NCBI GenBank assembly: GCA_029945945.1
Contig: JAQSDM010000004.1
Coordinates: 124,001-188,000 of the forward strand
Direction: 5' to 3'
From: Algoriphagus sp.
Lineage (GTDB): Bacteria; Bacteroidota; Bacteroidia; Cytophagales; Cyclobacteriaceae
DNA: 64,000 nucleotides
Shown: piece after piece, positions 1-8,839 of the stretch
Layout: each line of letters starts with the position of its first letter
Position numbering within the stretch: position 1 is the first letter of the stretch
Program-made: the position numbers and the translations under genes
Notes under the pieces: model-generated
Told to the model about the DNA's origin: nothing
The model's database searches: none
The model's input: the letters and a program-made list of their open reading frames with translations, nothing else

Positions 1-2
1 AG

Positions 3-737
3 CATTTGAAAAATGAGTCCAAAAACTGGAAAGAAATCTCCGAAACCGAAGCAAATCAATTGATAGCCTCAGGGCTTTTGGCGCCGATGGGAAATCAGGA
101 AATCTGGGCAGCGGGAGTAACGTATTACCGCAGCCGAACGGCCAGAATGGAGGAATCTCAGGATTCCGGAGGGGCAGATTTCTACGACAAAGTTTACAAT
201 GCGGACCGGCCGGAGTTGTTTTTCAAAGCCACAGCGAGTAGGGTTTCCCCTCCCGGCGGAATAGTGAATATCCGCAAAGATTCTACCTGGGATGTGCCCG
301 AGCCTGAACTCACGCTTGTGATTTCTCCTTCCGGAAAGATCCAGGGATATACCGTCGGAAACGACATGAGCAGCCGAAGCATCGAAGGAGAAAACCCCCT
401 TTATTTGCCTCAGGCAAAGGTTTACCTGGGTTGCGCAGCGATTGGGCCTTGTATTTTGGTTCAGAAGGAAGCTCTTCAGGAGGATACGAAAATTAGCTTG
501 GAAATTTTCAGAGACGGGAAATTGGCCTTCACAGGTGAAACGGCACTTACTCAATTAAAGAGGAAGCCTCAGGAATTGGCAGACTGGCTTTACCGTGCGA
601 ACTCCTTTCCGATAGGCTGTTTTATGATGACGGGTACGGGAGTCGTTCCCGATGATTTTACGCTTGGAAAAGGGGACAAAGTACGGATTGGAATTGAGGG
701 AATAGGCGTGTTGGAAAACACCGTTCAGGAGATTTGA
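3..737 (+). CDS. Fumarylacetoacetate hydrolase family protein (5' end cut by window edge)
   Basis: Fumarylacetoacetase-fold enzyme, a family that hydrolyses or isomerises acylpyruvates and 2-keto-3-deoxy sugar acids with a divalent metal. The EPEL motif (metal-ligand glutamates) and the later GNDMSSRS segment are the family core, and the C-terminal GKGDKVRIGIEGIG segment is typical. The reading frame is open to the first base of the window and the only early start is a TTG a few bases in. Family members usually have about 280 residues against roughly 244 here, so the N-terminus probably lies outside. The substrate cannot be read from the sequence; a sugar-acid catabolic role is a guess from family and neighbours. 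Confidence 0.85.
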   Translation, partial: HLKNESKNWKEISETEANQLIASGLLAPMGNQEIWAAGVTYYRSRTARMEESQDSGGADFYDKVYNADRPELFFKATASRVSPPGGIVNIRKDSTWDVPEPELTLVISPSGKIQGYTVGNDMSSRSIEGENPLYLPQAKVYLGCAAIGPCILVQKEALQEDTKISLEIFRDGKLAFTGETALTQLKRKPQELADWLYRANSFPIGCFMMTGTGVVPDDFTLGKGDKVRIGIEGIGVLENTVQEI

Positions 738-741
738 AAAA

Positions 742-764
742 GGGATCAATTGATCTTTGATCCC
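742..764 (+). terminator. Weak hairpin downstream of the FAH-family gene
   Basis: GGGATCAA and TTGATCCC form an 8-bp perfect stem with a 7-nt loop, 4 nt after the stop codon. No long T-run follows, so terminator strength is doubtful. Confidence 0.35.
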
Positions 765-848
765 AAGTTTCTTCTGCTGCGATTCAAGCTGGCAAAATAA
801 TTGTTTAAATGAACTCGAATCATTCTTTTCATTTTAGACAATACGCCC

Positions 849-1262
849 ATGAAACATTTATTCATTTTCGTTCTGATCGCAGTTTTTGCTTTTTCCTGTG
901 ACTTCAATGATGAGCCCAATCCCCTGAGCACTGCTGAAGAATGGAAACTTGCCGGATATTCGAATTCATTTTCCTCAAATAAGGGGATCGTTGCCGTTCA
1001 GGATTCTGCCTTTGTCTACACGTTGTTTGCGACAGGAGAATTCACCAAAAAAGTCGGCAATAATGAACTCAGCGGGACATTCGAAAAGGGCACTTTGGGG
1101 GATAGAACCACAATTACCTTCAATTTTCTCACTCCAAAAAATCTGTTGATCCATAGCTGTTTTCAAGGAAAAGAGCAGTATTTCATTGATGGAAGCGGTC
1201 AAATGATCGGAACTTGGGACAGTTGCGATGGGACAAAGCTTTACTTTAGAAAGGGGAATTAA
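849..1262 (+). CDS. Small hypothetical lipoprotein
   Basis: 137-residue protein with a short lysine-containing N-terminus, a hydrophobic core and a lipobox ending FSC (Cys17), so it should be lipidated and exported. The mature part has alternating polar and aromatic stretches (SGTFEKG, GTWDSCDGTKLYF), like the lipocalin-type beta proteins common among Bacteroidota lipoproteins, but no family is recognised with certainty. Two further cysteines near the C-terminus could pair. It stands alone, with about 110 bp before it and the convergent sulfatase after it. Confidence 0.7.
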   Translation: MKHLFIFVLIAVFAFSCDFNDEPNPLSTAEEWKLAGYSNSFSSNKGIVAVQDSAFVYTLFATGEFTKKVGNNELSGTFEKGTLGDRTTITFNFLTPKNLLIHSCFQGKEQYFIDGSGQMIGTWDSCDGTKLYFRKGN

Positions 1263-1419
1263 TCAATTGATTTGATTTTTAAGATCCACAGAAACTTTTT
1301 TCTAAAACAGCGCTACCGACAACCTCAAATCAACTTCTAATTTAAAGTTAATTAGCAGTTGATTATCTCTTTATTTCTGAACAACCAGACACTGATTGTT
1401 AATCGGCACGTGTCTTCGC

Positions 1420-2889
1420 TTAAGGAATTTTTACACCAAAGTATTTGTCAAGCGTGTATTTGGGTTGCCATTGGTCCGGTTTTCTCACCAAGGTTTTGTA
1501 GTCATAGTTCAAAGGTAGAAATAGGTCTGCGGTCAACTCAGTCGTGTCTCCAACCTCTTTCTGCCAATCTTTCAACAAGGACATTAATTCAGCCTCCTTT
1601 GTCTTATGTTCTGTGGTGTTTGCCAGATTTTTCAACTCATAAGGATCTGAAGGAAGGTGAAAGAGTTGGGTGAAGTCCCTTTCCGGGTACCGGATCAATT
1701 TCCATTCTTTATCTCTCACGGCTCTGACCGTATGTCTGTAGGCTGTAAACAAAGAAGATCGGATTTCATTGACTGTCCCATTCAGGAGATTGACCAGATT
1801 CATTCCATCAATTCCTGCAGGCTTGGGCAAACCCGCTAACTCGGAAAGTGTTGGATATAGATCATAGAGATAAACCAAGGCATCAAACTCAGAATCTTTT
1901 GGAATTCCGGGGCCTTTTAAGATCAACGGTACTTTGGTACTATGCTCGTAGAGATTTTGCTTTCCCAAAAGCCCATGGCTTCCTGCGGCAAGGCCATTGT
2001 CTGCTGCGTAGACGATGATGGTATTTTCATATAGCCCATTTTTTTTGAGCACGTCAATGATATTTCCAACCTGGTCATCCAAATGGGTGATCAGACTATA
2101 GTAATCAGATAAAATGGATTGAATTATTGCTGGTTCTCTCGGCCATGAAGTAATGTTTTCATCCCGAACGGTCATATCATCAAATGCAAAAGGATGCAAA
2201 GGCATAAAATTTTCCGGTAGGGGAATTGTGCCGTCTGGATATTCATCTAAATAAGGTGGTGAGGGGGAATATGGGTCATGCGGTACCGTAAAAGCTACAT
2301 AGCAGAAGAAAGGATTGGCACGGTCTGTACCAGCGTATTCTTCAATAAAACCAATGGCAGCCTCTGAGAAAAGATCCGTTGAAAATCCCTTTTTGGTCGG
2401 TTCACCCAGCACCCCAGTGGAGTCCATATCTCTGACTGCAATATTGAAATGGTCACCCATTCCTCCAAGGAATACATTTTTGGCTTTTTGAAAACTTGCT
2501 TCAAAAGCTACTTTTTCATTATGCCATTTTCCAGTGCCAAAGGTAGTATAGCCATTATTTCCAAAGTACATCGGCATGGTTTCGACTCCATCCAATCGGT
2601 CATAGACATGAAAAAGGCTTTTTCCACTAAGCATCATGGCCCTGCTCGGTGCGCAAATAGCGCCATGGTGACCTCCCATTACATACGCATTGGTAAATCG
2701 GGATCCTTCTCTGGCCAGCTGGTCAATGTTGGGAGTCCGGATATTTTTATTGCCGGTGATTCCTAAAGCATCGGCCCTTTGGTCATCTGCAAAAAGGAAT
2801 AGGACATTGGGTTTTTCAGGAGGTTTGGGACTACACGATAGGACCAGACATGTGAAAAAAATAATCAATGAATAAAAGAAAGATTTCAT
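1420..2889 (-). CDS. Arylsulfatase-family lipoprotein
   Basis: Type I sulfatase of the alkaline-phosphatase superfamily that hydrolyses sulfate esters, likely on sulfated glycans. From the chosen ATG the protein has 489 residues with a lipobox (LVLSC, Cys19). Metal-binding Asp35-Asp36 lie in FADDQRAD, and the formylglycine motif CAPSR has the modified Cys at residue 79. HDPYSP and the later AADNGLAAGSHG and KQNLYEHSTK segments are family metal and substrate motifs. The start was chosen because the signal peptide begins there; the longer frame adds 38 residues unlike a secretion signal. A maturation enzyme (anSME or FGE) is not in this window. Confidence 0.9.
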   Translation of the reverse strand: MKSFFYSLIIFFTCLVLSCSPKPPEKPNVLFLFADDQRADALGITGNKNIRTPNIDQLAREGSRFTNAYVMGGHHGAICAPSRAMMLSGKSLFHVYDRLDGVETMPMYFGNNGYTTFGTGKWHNEKVAFEASFQKAKNVFLGGMGDHFNIAVRDMDSTGVLGEPTKKGFSTDLFSEAAIGFIEEYAGTDRANPFFCYVAFTVPHDPYSPSPPYLDEYPDGTIPLPENFMPLHPFAFDDMTVRDENITSWPREPAIIQSILSDYYSLITHLDDQVGNIIDVLKKNGLYENTIIVYAADNGLAAGSHGLLGKQNLYEHSTKVPLILKGPGIPKDSEFDALVYLYDLYPTLSELAGLPKPAGIDGMNLVNLLNGTVNEIRSSLFTAYRHTVRAVRDKEWKLIRYPERDFTQLFHLPSDPYELKNLANTTEHKTKEAELMSLLKDWQKEVGDTTELTADLFLPLNYDYKTLVRKPDQWQPKYTLDKYFGVKIP

Positions 2890-3081
2890 ATACAAATCTG
2901 GTTGGATGTGGGGATTCATTAGTAAGTTATAAAAAATGGAGGTTCCAGAAAGCTCATCCTGACGCTTTTCGGAGAAACCAAATAAGCCAAAATCAGATAT
3001 CAACTGATATTTTTACCACTGGTATAATTCCAACCAAGCGATAGGTGATGCAGAATATTTTTGCATCGGATTACCCTTCCT

Positions 3082-5292
3082 ATGAACAAGATTCTCAGTG
3101 TTATACTTTTCCTTTTGGTTACCACTTCTTTTGCCCAGCAGGAAAAGCAGGCTCTGCCAAATGCCTTTGCGTTCAAATTAAAACAACCGATCGTTCTCGA
3201 TGGAGTGCTGGATGAGGAAATCTGGACCAATTCCGAAGCATGGAACGGAAATTTCATGCAATATTTTCCTTCAGATACTTCTGAGTCCAGGATTAAAACC
3301 CGTGTGAAAGTCGCTTTTGATGACAACAATCTCTACGTAGCTGCGGTAATGGAAAATCTGGGACCGAGAAAATACGTGTCCACTTCCTTACGAAGGGATT
3401 TCAGAGGAGAGCAAAATGATGCCATTGTCTTTGTCCTGGATACTTTCAATGATAAAACCAATGCTTTTTCATTTGGAGTCAATCCGTATGGCGTGCAGCG
3501 GGAAGGGTTAATTTCCAATGGAGGATCTAGGTCGGAAGATCTTAGCCTTGCATGGGATAATAAGTGGTATTCTGAAGCTAAAATCTTCGAGAATCACTGG
3601 CAGGTTGAGCTTATTATACCCCTTTCTACGATCCGCTTCAATGATGAAGCACAAAACTGGAATGTAAATTTCTATCGTATCGACAGCGAAATGGGAGAAC
3701 GTAGCACCTGGTCTCCGGTTCCCAGAAATTTTCCGATCCTTTCTTTAGCATTCAGCCGAAAATTACTTTTCGAAGAGCCGATCAAGAAAACCTCGGCTAA
3801 TATTTCCCTGATTCCTTACACTGCCGCCAGAACATCGAAAAACTTCCTGGAAGGAACCTCTGAACAATTGACTCCGGCTTTTGGAGGGGATGCTAAAATC
3901 GGGATTGGTCCGGCGATGAATCTTGATCTTACTTTTAATCCGGATTTTTCGCAGGTAGAAGTGGATCAGCAAGTGACAAATCTGGATCGATTCGAAATCT
4001 TTTTCCCGGAGAGAAGACAGTTTTTCCTTGAAAATGCTGACTTGTTCGACAGCTTTGGGCAGATGCGCTCCCGACCTTTTTTCTCAAGAAGAATTGGTGT
4101 AGACATCGACTCGGCAACTGGCCAAAATGTCCAAAGTAAGATTATCTACGGAGCAAGATTAAGTGGAAAAATCAATGAGAATTGGAGGGTAGGTTTGTTG
4201 AATATGCAGACCGCCACCGATGAAGAGGCCGGAATTGTAGGAAAAAATTTCAGCGTGCTGGCTGTCCAAAAGAAAATATTTGCCCGCTCGAATATCGGCT
4301 TGATTTACGTGGATCGGGAGTCTTTGGCACTGGATGAATTTCAGCAGCTTTTTGATCCAACCGCCTACAATAGACTTTTGGGAGCTGATTTCAACCTGGC
4401 TTCAGCAGATAACCGCTGGACGGGAAAAGTCTTTTATCACCGAACTTTTGAATCTATTGAAACTGAAAAACCATATTCCTTCAACGCGTACGTCCTGTAC
4501 AGTGACTTGCATTGGAACTGGAGTTTCAGCTATCAGGACATCGGAAAGGACTTTAATCCTGAGGTAGGTTACTTACCGAGAGCGGATTTTAAGCGCCTGA
4601 ATCCCGATGTGTCTTATCTCTTCTATCCAAAATCAGGCAGTATTAACCGGCATGGTCCAAAATTGGAATTTGAAGGCTATTGGAATGAAACTCTCGGAAC
4701 TACCGATCGGGATATCAACCTGAGCTATCTGCTCCGATTTAATTCTTTCTCAGAACTCGAAATCAAACAGAAAAACAGATACGTGTATTTGTTCAATGAT
4801 TTTGATCCAACCCGGACTGGCGGAGAACCGCTTCCTGCCGGGTCTGATTACAATACCAAAACGATCGGGGTCGAATACAAGAGCAATCCAAGAAATCCTT
4901 TCAACATCATGCTTGAAGCAGAAGGCGGCCAATATTTCACAGGAAATATCCAAAGGATTCAAAGCCAAATGGGACTCCGAATCGGATACACTGCCAATGT
5001 TTCGATGAATTTCAACTATGCGCGAATCCGACTTCCCGAACCGCAAAGTGATGCGGATTTGATCTTGGTAGGACCGAGAATTGATCTGACATTCTCAAAA
5101 AGTGTGTTTTGGACCACCTTCGTCCAATACAACAATCAGATCGATAATCTCAATATCAACACCCGATTGCAGTGGAGATATGCACCTGCTTCCGACTTCT
5201 TCCTGGTTTATACGGACAATTACTTCCCTGGAGACTTTATGCCAAAGCAGCGGTCTTTGGTGCTGAAGTTGAACTATTGGTTGAATCTTTAA
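3082..5292 (+). CDS. DUF5916 outer-membrane protein with CBM9-like N-terminal domain
   Basis: 736-residue exported protein: signal peptide ending TSFAQ, then a carbohydrate-binding family-9-like domain (about residues 25-230, with LDGVLDEEIW and DDNNLYVAAVMEN), then the DUF5916 region, which looks like a beta-barrel with alternating aromatic strands to the C-terminal LKLNYWLNL. The family is widespread in Bacteroidota and has been associated with surface proteins, but its biochemical role is not established. The ATG was chosen because the signal peptide begins there. It converges on the glycosidase gene with 4 nt between stops. Confidence 0.88.
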   Translation: MNKILSVILFLLVTTSFAQQEKQALPNAFAFKLKQPIVLDGVLDEEIWTNSEAWNGNFMQYFPSDTSESRIKTRVKVAFDDNNLYVAAVMENLGPRKYVSTSLRRDFRGEQNDAIVFVLDTFNDKTNAFSFGVNPYGVQREGLISNGGSRSEDLSLAWDNKWYSEAKIFENHWQVELIIPLSTIRFNDEAQNWNVNFYRIDSEMGERSTWSPVPRNFPILSLAFSRKLLFEEPIKKTSANISLIPYTAARTSKNFLEGTSEQLTPAFGGDAKIGIGPAMNLDLTFNPDFSQVEVDQQVTNLDRFEIFFPERRQFFLENADLFDSFGQMRSRPFFSRRIGVDIDSATGQNVQSKIIYGARLSGKINENWRVGLLNMQTATDEEAGIVGKNFSVLAVQKKIFARSNIGLIYVDRESLALDEFQQLFDPTAYNRLLGADFNLASADNRWTGKVFYHRTFESIETEKPYSFNAYVLYSDLHWNWSFSYQDIGKDFNPEVGYLPRADFKRLNPDVSYLFYPKSGSINRHGPKLEFEGYWNETLGTTDRDINLSYLLRFNSFSELEIKQKNRYVYLFNDFDPTRTGGEPLPAGSDYNTKTIGVEYKSNPRNPFNIMLEAEGGQYFTGNIQRIQSQMGLRIGYTANVSMNFNYARIRLPEPQSDADLILVGPRIDLTFSKSVFWTTFVQYNNQIDNLNINTRLQWRYAPASDFFLVYTDNYFPGDFMPKQRSLVLKLNYWLNL

Positions 5293-5296
5293 GAAC

Positions 5297-7699
5297 CTAT
5301 TTCTCCGCTTCTACCCTCATCTTTTTCCCTGTCATCAGGATTCTTCGGTAGCCATCTTTGGTGTCTGAGCTTACTTCTTTTCCTAAGACTTTTACCTTCT
5401 TGAATTCTTCCGGAATCTCAATTGAAATCCCCCATTTACTCTGGGTTTGGTCCACTTCGATTGCCCGCACGCCGGACTTATCCACATAGGTTAGACTGAT
5501 TTCATTGTCTCCGATGATTACTTTTTGAATGGATGCTTCTTCCCAATCAGTCGGCATCTGAGGACGAATATAAATTACTCGATTCCCTGCATCCGGCTGG
5601 ATTCCGAAGAATTGAGTGATCAGAGGAACAGCAAAACTGTACATATTCCAGGCTTGGGTAAACATCCCGTAATCAGGGGAAACTTCGTAGATCGAACCCG
5701 GAAGAGCAAAGCCAAAACTCCGTGTCATTCGCTTCAGATAATCAAGTGCTGCGTCGGGATTTCCGTACTTGTTTTCTCCAATCGACTGAACTCCAGTGGG
5801 TAAAGTCATCACAGCGCCGGTGTAGGAAAACATTTTGCTTCCCGTGAAGGAGCCATCTTCATTGGCGGCAGCTTCATCCCGGTCGATTCCTGTTACAAAC
5901 ATTCCAAAAGGATTGGTGTATTTTCTTCCTGTTTCCAAGGCGATTTTGGCTTTCTCAGGATCTGCAATTCCCATTTCCATCGGGGTGTTCACTACCCAAT
6001 TATGATACAAAACAAACCCTTGTTTCTGAGTTTTGGGATATGTGGATAACTTTGCTTTTGTGGCTTTTAATTCTTCCACCGCCCAGGGTTTGTTCAGAGT
6101 ATCCGCCCGGATAATTGCGCCGTCGATTAAAGTAAGTGCATCTTCAGCAGTCCCGATAAAGTCCGCGTAAGATCCAAACTCAGGAACCCAAAAGTCTGAA
6201 TTGATGGTAGCTTTCAGTGCGTCGGCTTTGCTTTGGTAATCTTTTGCAAGGTCAGTTTTGCCGAGAATTTCTGCCATTTGCGAAGCGTCGGAAAATGCCT
6301 TTTGAGAGTAAACCGCCACATCAATCATTTCAGATTCGAGTCCATGTATTTCCATCATGCCGTAACCGTCAGGGACCAGGTTTCCATCCGAATCATTTTC
6401 CAGCAACCAGACCAATCCTTTTTCGATGGTGGGAAAGTATTTTTCCAGAAACTCCCGATCTCCGGTCCATCGGTAAACTTCCCAAATCATGGAGGCAAAT
6501 TGAGGAGTCTCATTCAGGTTGCCCGGATTGAAAACCGCCCCGTTCGTGCTTACTTCATGGACAATTTTGCCATTTCCGTTCTCTTTTTCCGAGAGAGAAT
6601 GAATCAGTTCAATCGTGCTGTAAACCAAATCTTTCCTTCCGGTGGCAATCAACCCTTTGATGGTGTATTCGCTGTCCACGCCAAACCACCAGGGATAATC
6701 CTGCAATCCTGCTCCAAACCCACGCCCTACTCCGGGAACATCCCGAACCAGCCAGTCGGTGTTGTATTTGATCCACTCAAAAGCCAACTGCAATTCCGCA
6801 TCGGGAATCTGAATCTCTGCCTGAGTTTTCAATCCGGAGTATCTGTCTTTCTTTGAATTCCAATCGGTCAAAATTCCTTCATGAAGGGAAGCCAAATTTT
6901 CCAATGCTTTGATTTCGGTTTCGGTAGACCCTGCGATAAAAACCGGGAATATGATTTCCTGTCCAGCTTCCAAACTGAGCGTGGTGCTGAAACCTGCATT
7001 ATTCCCGAGTCCTTTTGGCTGCATGGCGCAACCTTGGTCTGTCGGGTTAATTTGAAACTCCGGAGAACTTCCCCATACGACAAACCAATCATTTCCCTGA
7101 TCCTTTCCTGTAAAGACTTTGGTCATCTCATCAAAGGAAATATCGTCGGGATGATCGATCATTCCCGTTCGATCACCAAGCCAAACCGGCATCAAATCAG
7201 TATAACCGCGAAAAGTAAATTCAAACGTTATGGCAGAGGTATCCACATTTTTGATGCGGAAAAGGATCGTCATCCCTTCCTTTCCGTCAGGAACAAATTG
7301 CAGTCTTTCGACTTCAATTCCTGATTCGGGATTGTCAAACCGGTGGACATTTGCAAACGGGTAATTGGTAAAGGAACTGGCTTTGTCCAGACAAAATGAA
7401 TTTCCTTCTGATTCAATCGATGCGGTGAATCCATCCATGAGTTTGATGGGATGAAGCCAGATGCCGCCCATCTCTCCTTCCACATGCCAGCCCAAATCCG
7501 GAAACGTTCCGTCTTGGTGGCCGATCAGGTAGACCCGATCTCCGGCCGATACAAAAGGTGAAGCCAGGTAATCCTTTTTCCCCGAAAGTCCATTTAGGGT
7601 TTGAAGGCTATCAAAAATTTCTGACTCAGGACTTAAAGGAGTTTGGCAAGAAAAGCTGACTGCGATAAGAACAGTCAGAAAAAGAACAGAATGACGCAT
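5297..7699 (-). CDS. Six-hairpin glycosidase lipoprotein (glycogen-debranching/GH63-like)
   Basis: 800-residue lipoprotein (lipobox ending SFSC, Cys18). An N-terminal beta-sandwich of about 290 residues is followed by an (alpha/alpha)6 barrel recognisable from the GVDSEYTIKGLIATG and EYFPTIEKGL-like helices and the acidic NDSDGNLVPDGYG segment, as in amylo-1,6-glucosidase and GH63/GH78-type enzymes. Substrate is unknown. A TTG-initiated frame starts 7 codons earlier; the ATG before RHSVLFL gives the better signal peptide. It follows the ChbG-like deacetylase with 24 nt between, probably as the second gene of an operon. Confidence 0.82.
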   Translation of the reverse strand: MRHSVLFLTVLIAVSFSCQTPLSPESEIFDSLQTLNGLSGKKDYLASPFVSAGDRVYLIGHQDGTFPDLGWHVEGEMGGIWLHPIKLMDGFTASIESEGNSFCLDKASSFTNYPFANVHRFDNPESGIEVERLQFVPDGKEGMTILFRIKNVDTSAITFEFTFRGYTDLMPVWLGDRTGMIDHPDDISFDEMTKVFTGKDQGNDWFVVWGSSPEFQINPTDQGCAMQPKGLGNNAGFSTTLSLEAGQEIIFPVFIAGSTETEIKALENLASLHEGILTDWNSKKDRYSGLKTQAEIQIPDAELQLAFEWIKYNTDWLVRDVPGVGRGFGAGLQDYPWWFGVDSEYTIKGLIATGRKDLVYSTIELIHSLSEKENGNGKIVHEVSTNGAVFNPGNLNETPQFASMIWEVYRWTGDREFLEKYFPTIEKGLVWLLENDSDGNLVPDGYGMMEIHGLESEMIDVAVYSQKAFSDASQMAEILGKTDLAKDYQSKADALKATINSDFWVPEFGSYADFIGTAEDALTLIDGAIIRADTLNKPWAVEELKATKAKLSTYPKTQKQGFVLYHNWVVNTPMEMGIADPEKAKIALETGRKYTNPFGMFVTGIDRDEAAANEDGSFTGSKMFSYTGAVMTLPTGVQSIGENKYGNPDAALDYLKRMTRSFGFALPGSIYEVSPDYGMFTQAWNMYSFAVPLITQFFGIQPDAGNRVIYIRPQMPTDWEEASIQKVIIGDNEISLTYVDKSGVRAIEVDQTQSKWGISIEIPEEFKKVKVLGKEVSSDTKDGYRRILMTGKKMRVEAEK

Positions 7700-7723
7700 G
7701 CGTTTTTGTTTTGGATTCAAAGG

Positions 7724-8656
7724 TTAAAGTGTTTTACCGATTTCCCTCCAGGTAATCAATTTGATGTTTTGTTTTTCGAGAATTTCCCTTGCTTTTTGAC
7801 TCGTAAAGAAATCATAATCCGCCTGTCTCCAGGGTGCATGGTACGAATCGTGACCCGCCGTAACCGCATTCATTTCCTCATCGTCAAAAGCCAAATGAAT
7901 CAAAATCACATTCACTCCCGGCTTCAGATTGGTCAGGGCATCCGTATAGAATTCCTCCATTCCCGCTTTGTAATTTTCAGGCGTTGCCATGATGATCTCA
8001 TTAACGATAGGTAAGTTATCCACATTGATTCCCGTGAAAATCTCCAGATTTGGCTTGATGATTCCCTCCATAATTTGCCCATTGATCATTGCCGGAATTT
8101 TCAATTCCTGCGCGATTTTCAGGTAGCTTTTCAGATATTCCGGTCTTCCGTAAAAGACACATCCCATATGCGAATCAAGATGCGTCGGGGTAATTCCCAT
8201 CTGATTTGCGGCTTTAATCTGTGCACGGATTTCTATTTCCACTTCTTCCGGTGTTGCGTTTTGAGTGACCAATGCACAATTGGCGTGCATATGCCCTTTT
8301 TCATTTGCCAAACCCGGAACTGCCGTCCTTCCTGCTTCCGGTCCCCAATTGAAATTCAGCCATTCGTTTGTCAGTGTGATGTGAATTCCAATGTCTGCAT
8401 CCGGCATTTCCTTCACCATTTCTCCCACTTCCGCCGACCAGCCAGTTGGGACCATCATGCTGGTGGAATTGACCAAGCCATTTTTCATGGCTTCGAAAGT
8501 TGCTTTGGTTTGAGAATGGGAAACGCCCACATCGTCACCATGGATGATTAGGAGTTTGTCGGTGCTTTTGTATCCCATTTTTTCCGCCAGGGTCTGGGAA
8601 AAAAGAGAATGAGGTACGATCGACAGGAGGAACAGAACGAGAAGAAAGTTTTTCAT
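7724..8656 (-). CDS. Secreted ChbG/YdjC-family carbohydrate deacetylase
   Basis: 310-residue protein with a signal peptide ending HSLFSQ. The YdjC/ChbG family removes acetyl groups from N-acetylated sugars such as diacetylchitobiose using a metal. IHGDDVGVSHS supplies the aspartate pair, IGIHITLTNEW and THLDSHMG supply metal-ligand histidines, and LIHLAFDDEEM fits the C-terminal part of the fold. The E. coli enzyme is cytoplasmic; this one appears exported, as do many Bacteroidota homologues. The bases directly upstream of its ATG belong to a dispersed repeat shared with the TonB receptor gene at 28174. It probably leads an operon with the glycosidase. Confidence 0.88.
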   Translation of the reverse strand: MKNFLLVLFLLSIVPHSLFSQTLAEKMGYKSTDKLLIIHGDDVGVSHSQTKATFEAMKNGLVNSTSMMVPTGWSAEVGEMVKEMPDADIGIHITLTNEWLNFNWGPEAGRTAVPGLANEKGHMHANCALVTQNATPEEVEIEIRAQIKAANQMGITPTHLDSHMGCVFYGRPEYLKSYLKIAQELKIPAMINGQIMEGIIKPNLEIFTGINVDNLPIVNEIIMATPENYKAGMEEFYTDALTNLKPGVNVILIHLAFDDEEMNAVTAGHDSYHAPWRQADYDFFTSQKAREILEKQNIKLITWREIGKTL

Positions 8657-8746
8657 GTGTTTTTAATTGTTTTTTAATGGCCACATGGAATCTCGCATGA
8701 TTTGTAAACATTCCAGTGTGTGACGAGCCCGTCATGCTCGATTTCA
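8654..8746 (-). repeat. Dispersed leader repeat, copy 1 (before the ChbG-like gene)
   Basis: Read on the minus strand, this segment runs from TGAAATCGAGCAT to the ATG of the deacetylase gene and matches 28083-28176 on the plus strand. The 43 bases from GCGAGATTCC to the start codon differ at only two positions. The first 14 bases also match nearly perfectly, and the middle is diverged with small gaps. This copy contains a 7-codon open frame (MWPLKNN, then TAA) that stops just before the gene's ATG. Confidence 0.8.
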
Positions 8747-8820
8747 TGACAGGGTGATTTGGAAAATGAATTTACCGAAAATCTGAGCAATAAATTTTTA
8801 GAAATCTGCCAAACACTTCA

Positions 8821-8839
8821 ATTGAACAGGCTGTTCAAT
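8821..8839. promoter_or_regulatory. 19-bp palindrome over the cryptochrome start codon
   Basis: ATTGAACAG and CTGTTCAAT flank a single central G, giving a perfect dyad whose right end contains the first two bases of the upstream candidate ATG. This is the pattern of a dimeric repressor operator. Its core AACA-N3-TGTT also occurs in the crt promoter at 22780-22790. A LexA-like site is an alternative because the gene is a photolyase relative. Function is inferred. Confidence 0.45.

Noticed and set aside
6233-6856. Long plus-strand frame of 207 codons inside the glycosidase gene
   Set aside because: It is antisense to a clearly conserved glycosidase and its translation has no family features; a shadow frame.
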